From positions 39,086 to 103,085 of the forward strand of contig JACOSY010000027.1 of the NCBI GenBank assembly GCA_016178595.1: a stretch of 64,000 nucleotides of DNA. Direction: 5' to 3'. Shown here one piece after another: positions 16,326 to 25,205 of this stretch; position 1 is the stretch's first letter; each line of letters begins with the position of its first letter. A program made the translations under genes and the position numbers. Source of the stretch: Ignavibacteria bacterium (GTDB lineage Bacteria; Bacteroidota; Ignavibacteria; UBA10030; SZUA-254). The notes beneath the pieces were generated by a model. The model did not search any database. It was not told the origin of the DNA and saw only the letters and a program-made list of their open reading frames with translations.

Positions 16326-19300
16326 GGCTTTATTATTCCTTCAGATAACTTCGGGATGCCTGCTTCAAGTGTATGAGCAACTTCAATCCTTTTATCCGAT
16401 TTGAGATACATTGTGCCTAATTCTTCAGATGAGAATTTCGATCTGAAGTACTCAATCACCACGTGGGCTGCTTTGTAGTGCTCTCTCGCTTTCTCGCTAT
16501 TTCCCCGCTGTTCGTACTCCTGGCCGAGAGCATACGAAACCTTCCACGTGAGTTCTGTGACATGCTCTTCTTCGAGGAGGTCAAGACTATGTCGAAAATA
16601 CATGATCGGCTTGTCTACAATGCCATTCAATTTTCCACGTTTCAATCGTTCCCTCGCAATTCGTCCAAGAATGTAATATAACTCTGCTGCAAGTCGTCGA
16701 GAGAGTGTCTGCGCTGTATCATTGTCGGCATTCAGAATGTTCAGCGATTCATCGAATTTGTGTGATGCAAGGTCTGCTTCGGCTTTTCTGAATGAGATTT
16801 CGACAAGCTTCTCACTCACAGTTTCGATGCCACCGGTGAACGCTCTATCGTTCGCTTGGTATTGTTTTTCCGACTGCCGGAATGCTTGAAGCGCCTCGTG
16901 ATAATACTCCAGCGAAGCGTAGAGTTGACCTTTGAGGTAATGATAGAGTGGCACAAGAGACAAAAGTTGTTGTGCTGCAATCGCTTGATGAGCTTCCTCC
17001 AAATAGTCTCGAACCACAGAGAATCGACCGATCGTCGTATTTACATGAGCAAGCTCGAGGAGTGTTTGCCCGACACCAAGCGCATCCTGCATTTCTCTGT
17101 ACATCTCGAGTGCTTGCACCCACCGAGTGTGGGCACACTCGTATAGTCCTTCTGCATATTCTACCTCGCCATAGTTCGTCAAGGAGAATGCAAGGCCGTT
17201 CTTCGCCTTCAATTCCGAAAATATTCTCTGCGCCTCGTCATAGTTGGATCGCGCTTCGCTGTACTCCTGAAGTTTATAGTGTGCAATTCCGATATTATTA
17301 TGAAGAAGTCCGCGCTCATGCTTCATTGGCGATTCCATCGTCAATCGAAGCGCTCGATTCCATGAATCAAGTGCGCTGCGAGCTTCGCCCATTGCGCTGA
17401 ATACATTACCGATGTTGTTCAACGCAGTCACCATCTTTTCCTCATACCCATAATCACGGTAAATGTGGAATGCGCGGTTGAACGATTCAATGGAATCCTG
17501 AAAGCTCCCCTTGTAGAACTGGGCGATACCAATATCGGTCTCAACAAGCGCAAGCTGCTGCCTATCGGGAAACGATTGTGCTAGTTCTTTTTGTACCTTT
17601 CCCATCATGATCGCTTCGTCCAGAGAGCCTTCCGTGATCTTCAGCGAAATGAGTTCCTCGCTGATTTCGAATCTATTAGCGGTATCCATCGATAACCGCA
17701 AGGCGTCCTCAAGAATCCGTATAGCTTCTAAATTTTCGCCCAGCCTGACAAGCACTTTTCCAAGTTCTTTGGCAATGCCCATTTTTTTCGAATCGTCTTC
17801 CGGTAAATTGCCGAGTATTTCCTTATAGATGCGTGCACTATCGGTGTCACCACCACTGGCCGCGTATCCACGAGCAAGCATCACCCGAAGATGAAATATT
17901 TTTGCTGTGTCATTGCCTTGGCAGCGTAATGCATCCGCATAACGTTCACACGCGTCGACATATTTTTTCTCCCCGAACGCACGATCTCCTGATACTTCGT
18001 AATACGCACCCGCTTTCTCCACAGAACCGCCACGTTCACATTGCCTTCCCAGTTCATGGAGATCTTCTCCAGTAGGGTTTTCACTGCTTTCACACCAGCG
18101 TTGAGCAATTAATTGGTGAAGGCTTCGCCGTTCAGCTTCACTCAAGGAAGAATAAAGATTATTTTTAAGGCTAAGGTGCCGAAGGGAATATCTCGTTTCG
18201 TCCTCGGAAGATCGTACAAATCCGCTTCGCGTGAGCGAGCATAGAAACTCTTCAAGGCGATCCTCATGAAAAGGAACCACGACCTTTAAGAGGTTACGCT
18301 CCGGCGCGCAATCGAAGCAAGAGAGTATCTCAAGGAGAATGCACTTATCACGGCGAAGGTTTTTAATCCGTGCGACGAACAGGCCTACAAGGGTATCAGC
18401 GAAAGAGCGTTCAAACTCAGCGTTCATATCCATGAACGATGAACGCTCCTTGAGAGTAGACAGCGGAAGCGCATGAATAAGTAATCGAATCGCTTCGTGG
18501 ACAATGCGCGGATTGCCACCGTAAACGGCAAAGAATTTTTCCACATACCCTGTTGGAACAATCTCTTGACCAAACGCAAAATCAAAAAGAACGCCGATAT
18601 CGGCTTGAGACAATTCATTCAAAAGTACGGTTGTGACAGGCTCATCCGGAGGAAAAGGCAATTCGCAATCGCGATCATCGGACTCGGCGAGAACAAGCAT
18701 TATTTTTTCACCATTTTGCCATGCACTGGCGAGCAGCTCAGTAATTTCCCGCCGAACTTCCTGATGAAGAGTCGTCCAGCCGTCTGCAAGGATCAACAGT
18801 GGTCGGAGATGTGATGGATCGTGTAATCGTCTCAAGCAATCCGTCAATGGCGGATCATCGTGGCTACCAGCAGAAATATGCACGATAAGAAGGCCGTCCA
18901 CTATTGCATTTTTTGCAATTTCTCGGAGGAACGCCGTCTTTCCACCCCCTGATGAAGCTTCAACAAGTATTACTTTTCGGTGCGCCTCGGCTGATTCTTT
19001 GAAATGGCGAATCTCTTTCTGAACAATTTCTTTTTCTCTTTCTCTTCCAACAAAAATCCCGCACGATGCTTGCACGAGATATTCCTTGATACGTTCTTCA
19101 AGGCCTGATGAAGCAAACTGCATAAGCACATCGCGTGCCGATTGATACCGCTCGTCTGGATTTTTTTGGCATAGTGTTGCAACAATCTCCGGCAGAGGCG
19201 ACACGATATTATTTCGATCCTCGAAGCGAGGAAAAGCGGTCGTAAGAGCATTTTTCATCACTTCTATCGGTGTTTCACCGCGATGCGGAAAACGATTCTC

Positions 19301-19945
19301 CCACAGATAATAAAAGGTCGCACCGAGCGAATACAGGTCCAATCTCCTGTCGGGTGATTTTCCTTGGAGAAGCTCCGGAGCAATGTATTCGACAGTGCCG
19401 CGCAAAGACGGAAATTCGGCTGATCGTGAGGTTGTAATACTAAAGCCGAAATCCGTCAACTTGACATGGATTGAGGGCAGTGATCCTTCGTGCAATTTAG
19501 TTGGCCGAAGGATGAATATGTTTTGCGGTTTGATGTCGTAATGGATGATGTCACACCGGTGAATGGAATCGAGTGTGACGAGGACCTGGACGAGCGTCTC
19601 TTCCAGCAATCTTACCTTCGTTGCATCGTGCGGCATTGCCTGAAAGTACTGCATAGCATCACACCCATCGAGGTATTCCATGGTGTAGTAATATCGATCA
19701 AGTAACTGCAAGGTGTCGCTCGATTCGCTCACTTTCCCAAACTCGAACACGCGCATGAGATTAGGGTGTTCAAACCGTCTGAGGATCTCAAATTCTTTCC
19801 GAATATTTACTTCATCGACTGATCGGGTGGAATTGAGAATTTTTATCGCGATATTTGAATCGGCGGTTTTATCATGAGCAAGGTACACTTCACCCGAACC
19901 ACCTTCGCCAAGTTTCCTGACAATCTCGTACCGACCGTTAATCAT
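16322..19945 (-). CDS. Large Ser/Thr protein kinase with AAA/NACHT-like ATPase and TPR repeats
   Basis: About 1207 residues. The kinase domain (about 1-270) has the Gly loop KLGEGGSGEVYLA, the VAIK-type Lys in IAIKIL, the catalytic loop IIHYDIKPQNIF (HYD for HRD), DFG in LTDFGFS and APE in GTVEYIAPELL. It is followed by a P-loop ATPase (VEASSGGGKTAFL) and a long TPR array from about residue 650 to 1100. This resembles the PknK/AfsR-like layout. ATG 19945 is preferred because GGAGG lies 5 nt before it and the kinase fold starts there; ATGs at 19957 and 19978 are in frame. It overlaps the permease gene upstream and the sigma-54 activator downstream, so it is co-translated with both. Confidence 0.92.
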   Translation of the reverse strand: MINGRYEIVRKLGEGGSGEVYLAHDKTADSNIAIKILNSTRSVDEVNIRKEFEILRRFEHPNLMRVFEFGKVSESSDTLQLLDRYYYTMEYLDGCDAMQYFQAMPHDATKVRLLEETLVQVLVTLDSIHRCDIIHYDIKPQNIFILRPTKLHEGSLPSIHVKLTDFGFSITTSRSAEFPSLRGTVEYIAPELLQGKSPDRRLDLYSLGATFYYLWENRFPHRGETPIEVMKNALTTAFPRFEDRNNIVSPLPEIVATLCQKNPDERYQSARDVLMQFASSGLEERIKEYLVQASCGIFVGREREKEIVQKEIRHFKESAEAHRKVILVEASSGGGKTAFLREIAKNAIVDGLLIVHISAGSHDDPPLTDCLRRLHDPSHLRPLLILADGWTTLHQEVRREITELLASAWQNGEKIMLVLAESDDRDCELPFPPDEPVTTVLLNELSQADIGVLFDFAFGQEIVPTGYVEKFFAVYGGNPRIVHEAIRLLIHALPLSTLKERSSFMDMNAEFERSFADTLVGLFVARIKNLRRDKCILLEILSCFDCAPERNLLKVVVPFHEDRLEEFLCSLTRSGFVRSSEDETRYSLRHLSLKNNLYSSLSEAERRSLHQLIAQRWCESSENPTGEDLHELGRQCERGGSVEKAGAYYEVSGDRAFGEKKYVDACERYADALRCQGNDTAKIFHLRVMLARGYAASGGDTDSARIYKEILGNLPEDDSKKMGIAKELGKVLVRLGENLEAIRILEDALRLSMDTANRFEISEELISLKITEGSLDEAIMMGKVQKELAQSFPDRQQLALVETDIGIAQFYKGSFQDSIESFNRAFHIYRDYGYEEKMVTALNNIGNVFSAMGEARSALDSWNRALRLTMESPMKHERGLLHNNIGIAHYKLQEYSEARSNYDEAQRIFSELKAKNGLAFSLTNYGEVEYAEGLYECAHTRWVQALEMYREMQDALGVGQTLLELAHVNTTIGRFSVVRDYLEEAHQAIAAQQLLSLVPLYHYLKGQLYASLEYYHEALQAFRQSEKQYQANDRAFTGGIETVSEKLVEISFRKAEADLASHKFDESLNILNADNDTAQTLSRRLAAELYYILGRIARERLKRGKLNGIVDKPIMYFRHSLDLLEEEHVTELTWKVSYALGQEYEQRGNSEKAREHYKAAHVVIEYFRSKFSSEELGTMYLKSDKRIEVAHTLEAGIPKLSEGIIKP

Positions 19946-21308
19946 TCCCGCCTCCATGATGTCCACCTTGGATTCCATACTGAAGCCGCTCTGCGCAACG
20001 GTTCACAGAGAGAACAACAAGCGTAAGAGCGATGCCCGGGAACATACTTACCCACCATCCGCGTTCGAGATACGCAAGAGATTCACCGATCATATTTCCC
20101 AAGCTCGGTGTCGGGGGCTGGATACCGAGTCCCAGAAAACTCAACGACGCCTCTGCGAGAATGACGTTACCGAATTGAAGCACGGCGGCAACAACAACTG
20201 TTGGGAAAATGTTGGGAATGATATGGTTCATTGTAATGTGAACGGTTGATCTCCCAAGCATACGTGCCGCAAGAATGAATTCTCTTTCACGGAGCGCGAT
20301 CACTTCTCCACGGACCATCCGAGCGACACTCATCCATCCAGTCGCACCGAGAACAAGGATAAGAAGCAGCGTCGAGTTACCGAAAAAAGCGATAATCGCG
20401 ATAACCAAGAATAGCGACGGAACCGCAAGTAATAGATCGACCATTCGCATCAAAACGTGATCGATCCACCTTTTGTTTGAAAATCCCGCAACTATGCCGA
20501 TCACCGTTCCAATGATGAGAGAGAGAACCATTGCACACGATCCTACAAACAACGTGATCCTCATCCCGTAAAGCACACGGCTGAAAACATCTCTTCCAAG
20601 ATTATCGGTTCCGAAGAGAAAGGCAACCGACACCATACCACTCTGTGATGAATTGTCTCGAACATCCTGGCCGGCAATTTCAATGCGCTCATTCCCTCGG
20701 AAGAGGTTGATATTCGCTTCATCAAACAAATTTCGAAATTCCGCACTCATTTCATCCGTTCGATCTTCACCTGACGCTGAGCGTTCTGAAGATGCGAAAG
20801 CAGAAGATGAAACATAGGCTCTCTCCATCGGTTTCAGAAGGCGCATCGTCCGAAGATCACCCTGTGACGATGGATCATAGGGAGCGAACAGGGGTGCTTC
20901 CAGCGCTATGATAACGTAGGTAACGACAAGCCAGAAATCGGCCTTCATTGCGCTCGATAATTGAGGACGTCGAGCGGGGTAAAAAAATCGATCACGATTT
21001 CCATTCTCTCCTCTCCGATGAGACCCGACCAATATTCTCACGAGCATTCCAACAACAATCATCCAGACAATCGCTGCAACCCAATATTCAACAAGAGCGC
21101 TCCAGCGAATCGATGTTCCCGATTCTCCCATAGAGGTAACGAGAACCGGCACTGCAAGAACAATGGATAGAATGCTCGACCATAAGAATTTCCATCTCCA
21201 GCACGAGACGACAACGACACAAATTGCAAGAAAAATACATCGCCCGTGGAAGGCGGTGATCAGCGTCTTTTCTGACCTCTGTTCTTCCGTGTATGCGTTC
21301 CTATTCAT
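19938..21308 (-). CDS. ABC transporter permease, DppC/OppC type
   Basis: 456 residues, longer than usual (about 300). The N-terminal 180 residues carry three extra hydrophobic helices. A long periplasmic segment leads to FGTDNLGRDVFSRVLYGMR, the hallmark of DppC-type permeases. The EAA loop (AARMLGRSTVHITMNHIIPN) that docks the ATPase follows, then GNVILAEASLSFLGLGIQPP. ATG 21308 overlaps the DppB-type stop as ATGA. Its end overlaps the start of the Ser/Thr kinase gene by 8 nt, which ties the importer to signalling. Confidence 0.9.
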   Translation of the reverse strand: MNRNAYTEEQRSEKTLITAFHGRCIFLAICVVVVSCWRWKFLWSSILSIVLAVPVLVTSMGESGTSIRWSALVEYWVAAIVWMIVVGMLVRILVGSHRRGENGNRDRFFYPARRPQLSSAMKADFWLVVTYVIIALEAPLFAPYDPSSQGDLRTMRLLKPMERAYVSSSAFASSERSASGEDRTDEMSAEFRNLFDEANINLFRGNERIEIAGQDVRDNSSQSGMVSVAFLFGTDNLGRDVFSRVLYGMRITLFVGSCAMVLSLIIGTVIGIVAGFSNKRWIDHVLMRMVDLLLAVPSLFLVIAIIAFFGNSTLLLILVLGATGWMSVARMVRGEVIALREREFILAARMLGRSTVHITMNHIIPNIFPTVVVAAVLQFGNVILAEASLSFLGLGIQPPTPSLGNMIGESLAYLERGWWVSMFPGIALTLVVLSVNRCAERLQYGIQGGHHGGGND

Positions 21309-22288
21309 GTCTCCACTCTCGGGTCGATCAACATGTACAGTACATCCGCAAGGCAATTCCCCAAAATGACGACCGCCCCCGCAACGACGGTGCAACCCAT
21401 GATGAGAGGATAATCCCGGGAGACGATCGCCATCACGGCAAGGCGTCCCATGCCCGGCCACGCATACATGGTTTCTGTGACCAAGGCTCCAGTGAGCAAC
21501 GTGCCAAGTTCAAGTCCAAGGAGCGTTACGACGGGTCCAACGGCATTGGGAAGTTCGTACGAAAGGAATACCTTCCGCCGCGGTACACCAAAACTCGTGG
21601 CGTAGGTGAGATATTCTTCATGTTGAAGCTTGATGAGACTCGCACGAAAATACCGGGTCAACGCCGCAGTGCCCGGGATAGCGACCGTTATCGCGGGAAG
21701 GATGAGATGCTTGATGAAATCAATAGTACGTTCATTGAACGCAAGACGCTCGGCGCCGATAGAAAACATCTGAGATGAGGGCAACAGGCCGAGAGCGTAC
21801 GAGAAGACTGCGAGCAATACAATTCCAATCCAAAATGTCGGAAGGGTGAAGAGAACCATACTACCGCTCGAAACACACCGATCGAGAAAGCTTCCTTCAT
21901 GGCGTGCAGCCATCAGTCCAATGAACAGTCCAAGGACAAGTTCAATAACTATTGCAACCAGGGCGAGGACGATGGTATTTGGCAAAAACGTTGCAACGAG
22001 TTCTCCGACCGGACGTCCGTGGCTGATAGAAACTCCAAAATTACCGACAAGGCAATTTCTCATCCATTCTGTGAATTGCACATGAAGCGGCTTGTCCAAA
22101 CCGAAATGCTCTCGCACCTCTGCTGCAACCGAAGCGGAAACCCTGGGAGAGAGCGTAGACAGAATAGGATCTCCTGGTGCGGCGTGAGCTATAATAAAAA
22201 CGAGCGAAAGGAGGCATAGCACAAGGAGTACTCCGGTAATCATCCGCTTAATTGTAAAGTACACAATATCGATCATAGTTCGGTCCAC
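21305..22288 (-). CDS. ABC transporter permease, DppB/OppB type
   Basis: 327 residues and six TM helices. Family features are the first helix with IKRMITGVLLVLCLLSLVF, the periplasmic AAPGDPI segment, LPTFWIGIVLLAVF, the ATPase-docking loop (TSFGVPRRKVFLSYELPNA) and GALVTETMYAWPGMGRL near the end. It pairs with the DppC-type permease immediately downstream (4-nt overlap) and follows the binding-protein gene by 53 nt. Confidence 0.93.
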   Translation of the reverse strand: MDRTMIDIVYFTIKRMITGVLLVLCLLSLVFIIAHAAPGDPILSTLSPRVSASVAAEVREHFGLDKPLHVQFTEWMRNCLVGNFGVSISHGRPVGELVATFLPNTIVLALVAIVIELVLGLFIGLMAARHEGSFLDRCVSSGSMVLFTLPTFWIGIVLLAVFSYALGLLPSSQMFSIGAERLAFNERTIDFIKHLILPAITVAIPGTAALTRYFRASLIKLQHEEYLTYATSFGVPRRKVFLSYELPNAVGPVVTLLGLELGTLLTGALVTETMYAWPGMGRLAVMAIVSRDYPLIMGCTVVAGAVVILGNCLADVLYMLIDPRVET

Positions 22289-22341
22289 TACAATTGCCGC
22301 CCGGACGTCCGGAAAATTTTCTCATCGATGATCATACGCAC

Positions 22342-24075
22342 TTACTCAAGGTACCAGTCACCAGCTTGGTACGAAATACCAAGAACGCCGATCTGCGTTC
22401 CCTTGACCCGTTTATTCACTGCTACAAGATCGTTCATCCAGTACAAGAATGTGCAGGGTTGCTCATTCTGCAAGATGACTTGAAATTCTTTCCATGCATC
22501 TGCATTTTCTTTTTCATTTTCCACTAACTTTGCTTTCGCCAAAATCTTGGCAACACGTTCATTCTGAAAGCTTGTGAGATTGAAGCGCGACTTTTCCAGA
22601 TCGCTTCCCCAAAGCTCGTCGAGTTGCATTTGGAGCGGTACGGTAAATCCGGCGATACAAGCGTCAAAATTTTTTTCCATAATGTCGTTCCAGAACACTG
22701 CGCGCTCGATCTGTTCGATTTTTACATTGATCTTTACCGCTTTGAGTTGATTTTGCACAATAGTGGCGATCTCCGATCGTAACTGACTCCCTGATGGAAT
22801 TTTAAGCGTAAATGAAAACAAATGCCCGCCGCGATCCAATATCCCATCGCCATCAGAATCATGCCATCCCTCTTCGGCGAGTAACGCACTTGCCTCGCGA
22901 GGGTTGAATGGCAGCGGCTTCAGTGTATCGTTGTACGCCCAACGAAAGATAGGAGAGATCGGACCAATGGCCTCGCGTCCGTATGCTTTGAGATAGGAAT
23001 CGACGATTTCCTTGCGGTTGATAGCCATTGTTAAGGCACGGCGGACTGTGGAATTGCTAAAGAGCAGATGAGGAACTATCTTTTTTCCCTTTGATTTCTT
23101 AAAGACATCCGAATCAATGTTATTCCAGTTGATTGCATCGTAGAAACGCTCGCCCAAGGATTGAACATTGATGTTCGAGTCGTTCTGTGCGAGTTGCAGT
23201 GCATCTTCAACATTGATGTAGGGGAAAACATCGATCTCACCAGAGGCAAGCTGCATAAGACGAGAATGGTAGTCTGGTATAATGCGGTAGATCAACCCTG
23301 AGAGTTTCGCAGGATACGGAAGCACAGACGACTGATTCGCTTCAAGTTCAATTTGCTGCATTGCTTTCCACGATTTAAGCTTAAACGGTCCGGCACTTAA
23401 CGGCCAATGATTTAGGGGACTTTCTTTGAGCGATTCCCGATGTAGCGTGCTATCAAACGCATGCGCAGGCAAAATTGGAAGCCCAGCATCAAAGAGCTGG
23501 CCTGGATAGGGATGGTCGAAGTGGAAAAGTACAGTGCTATCATTGATGATTTCGACTGCCTCTGCAATCCGTATTGTTCCGTCCTTCGATTTTCGAAGCC
23601 CTTCTACCGACGTCTGCCGAACGCTCGCAACGTTGGTATCAGCATAGAGCTCGTACGATATCTGTACGTCCCGCGCGGTTAATGTAACACCATCTGACCA
23701 CCGCAACCCTTGCTTGATATGAAACCTAATGTCCTTTCCGCCATTTTCAAACTCCCATGATTGCGCAACGAGAGGATGGTATTCTAAAAAGCCTATTGTT
23801 TGATTGAAGTTAGAACTCGTAAGAGCCGGGTAAAAGAGATCATTTATCTCACCTGCAGTTACATCCTCGGCAAAGAGAGGGCAAAAGCTATCGATATCAC
23901 CTTCCACTCCAACGACAACGTAACCGCCCGCGCTCGTTCCACTTGGATAACTCTTTGCGTCCTTCTTCCGAGAGCAACCGACCAAGAGCATTGTGAGGAT
24001 CAAGAAACTCAATACGATGTTCGGAGGAGCAATGCGACAGTACAACCGCATGATTTTATCGTTGTGTGAATGCAT
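22342..24075 (-). CDS. Peptide/nickel-type ABC substrate-binding lipoprotein (SBP_bac_5)
   Basis: 577 residues. The signal peptide ends in the lipobox LLVGC, followed by SRKKD. SBP family 5 features include ITPDYH-like RIIPDYHSRLMQLASGEIDV, the segment RRALTMAINRKEIVDSYLKAYG, and FNPREASALLAEEGWHDSDGDGILDR. ATG 24075 has AAGGA 7 nt upstream; the open frame to 24180 lacks a signal peptide. It heads the operon with the permeases, kinase and sigma-54 activator. The ligand is probably an oligopeptide, but the family also takes up nickel and other solutes. Confidence 0.9.
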   Translation of the reverse strand: MHSHNDKIMRLYCRIAPPNIVLSFLILTMLLVGCSRKKDAKSYPSGTSAGGYVVVGVEGDIDSFCPLFAEDVTAGEINDLFYPALTSSNFNQTIGFLEYHPLVAQSWEFENGGKDIRFHIKQGLRWSDGVTLTARDVQISYELYADTNVASVRQTSVEGLRKSKDGTIRIAEAVEIINDSTVLFHFDHPYPGQLFDAGLPILPAHAFDSTLHRESLKESPLNHWPLSAGPFKLKSWKAMQQIELEANQSSVLPYPAKLSGLIYRIIPDYHSRLMQLASGEIDVFPYINVEDALQLAQNDSNINVQSLGERFYDAINWNNIDSDVFKKSKGKKIVPHLLFSNSTVRRALTMAINRKEIVDSYLKAYGREAIGPISPIFRWAYNDTLKPLPFNPREASALLAEEGWHDSDGDGILDRGGHLFSFTLKIPSGSQLRSEIATIVQNQLKAVKINVKIEQIERAVFWNDIMEKNFDACIAGFTVPLQMQLDELWGSDLEKSRFNLTSFQNERVAKILAKAKLVENEKENADAWKEFQVILQNEQPCTFLYWMNDLVAVNKRVKGTQIGVLGISYQAGDWYLE

Positions 24076-24103
24076 TACAATTCCTTTCCAAAAAGTCGCT
24101 CTC

Positions 24104-24132
24104 AATCTAAATAAATCGGTAGGGTTTGTCAA
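24104..24132 (-). promoter_or_regulatory. Promoter TTGACA-N17-TAGATT for the binding-protein operon
   Basis: On the minus strand the -35 TTGACA (24132-24127) and the -10 TAGATT followed by G (24109-24104) are 17 nt apart. The start codon is at 24075. The palindrome at 24141-24155 sits 8 nt upstream of the -35. Confidence 0.65.
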
Positions 24133-24140
24133 TGACGACA

Positions 24141-24155
24141 GTAACATTATGTTAC
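24141..24155. promoter_or_regulatory. Palindromic operator GTAACA-N3-TGTTAC between divergent promoters
   Basis: Six-base perfect arms around TTA. It is flanked by divergent promoters for the binding-protein operon (minus) and the ATPase genes (plus). A further GTTAC half-site occurs at 24170. The arms match those at 14858-14874, suggesting one regulator for both sites. Confidence 0.55.
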
Positions 24156-24181
24156 ATGTGTCACATTCCGTTACAGCCATA

Positions 24182-24210
24182 TTGATCTTTGCCTCGAATT
24201 TGATTACACT
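24182..24210 (+). promoter_or_regulatory. Promoter TTGATC-N17-TACACT for the ABC ATPase genes
   Basis: TTGATC (24182-24187) and TACACT (24205-24210) are 17 nt apart, about 36 nt before the GTG start at 24246. Confidence 0.5.
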
Positions 24211-24245
24211 GACAGTACGATGACATCACGGAAAAAGGATGATGT

Positions 24246-25205
24246 GTGAGTTTACTCGAACTTAGAAACGTAAGTGTCAAACGCGTGATCGATCAAAACG
24301 CCCGTTTTCTCAACAAGGGTGTTTCTCTCTCAGTCGATCGAGGCGAAGTTGTCGCAATCGTCGGAGAAAGCGGAAGTGGAAAAACTACTCTCCTTCGCTC
24401 GATTCCTCAACTACTTCCTTTCAACGCAGGAATGGTTACAGAAGGATCCATCGAATTTCAAGGAGAGAATATCCTCCGCATGAGCCAAAAAAGATTACAG
24501 ATGCTGCGACAAAATACAGTGCGCTCAATTTTCCAAGAGCCGGGCATCGTTTTTAATCCTGTTTCACGAATTTCCACCCAAGTCGGGATCCTGATTGCAT
24601 CATTTGGTAACAGCGGTAAACAGGAGTTTTCTGATTGTTTAATAGAATTGGGCATGGATAAACCGGATGAAGTATTGAGATCATATCCTCATCAAATGAG
24701 CGTTGGCATGCTGCAGCGTATCTCGATCGCTCTCGCCGTCGCTTCACATCCTGCACTTATTCTGGCGGACGAACCAACTAGTGCCATCGATGCGATTCAC
24801 CGGTCGCGTGCCTTGCGCCTTCTCGCCAATCACAGCAAGATATTTGGAGCGGCGCTCCTTCTCACCACACATGATTTGTGCGTCGCTCGAAAGTATGCTG
24901 ACGTCGTTATTGTTATGTACGGCGGTCGCGTTATCGAACGTTCATCATCAAAAGAGTTTTTCTTGCGGCCGCGTCATCCCTACTCAAAAATTCTCTTGGC
25001 AAATGAGCACTTTGACCCTGGCGCGCGAAGAAATCTTCATTTCCCATCGACCATCGCAGAAACATTTGCGGAAGGAGAAGTGAAAATGAAAGGATGCGAT
25101 TATTGGAAACGATGTTCTATTGCTCATGATAGCTGCAGTGAGAATGAGCCAGAACTCCTCCCAGTCGATGAGAATCACGAGGTACGATGTCCTTTCTCGA
25201 AATAA
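24246..25205 (+). CDS. Oligopeptide-type ABC transporter ATP-binding protein (OppD/DppD type)
   Basis: 319 residues with Walker A GESGSGKTT, Q-loop FQEPGIVFNP, Walker B LILADEPTSAID and switch His in LLTTHDLCVA. The signature motif is MSVGM rather than the usual LSGGM/Q. The C-terminal oligopeptide-transporter extension is present (HPYSKILLANEH and later Cys residues in CDYWKRCSIAHDSC). GTG 24246 has an AAAGGA upstream. It is divergent from the binding-protein operon, which supplies the missing permeases, and its 3' end overlaps the second ATPase gene by 19 nt. Confidence 0.9.
   Translation: MSLLELRNVSVKRVIDQNARFLNKGVSLSVDRGEVVAIVGESGSGKTTLLRSIPQLLPFNAGMVTEGSIEFQGENILRMSQKRLQMLRQNTVRSIFQEPGIVFNPVSRISTQVGILIASFGNSGKQEFSDCLIELGMDKPDEVLRSYPHQMSVGMLQRISIALAVASHPALILADEPTSAIDAIHRSRALRLLANHSKIFGAALLLTTHDLCVARKYADVVIVMYGGRVIERSSSKEFFLRPRHPYSKILLANEHFDPGARRNLHFPSTIAETFAEGEVKMKGCDYWKRCSIAHDSCSENEPELLPVDENHEVRCPFSK

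Noticed and set aside
21309..21461. N-terminal extension of the DppC-type permease
   Set aside because: It is the out-of-frame shadow of the DppB-type gene; ATG 21308 overlaps the upstream stop in the classic ATGA manner.
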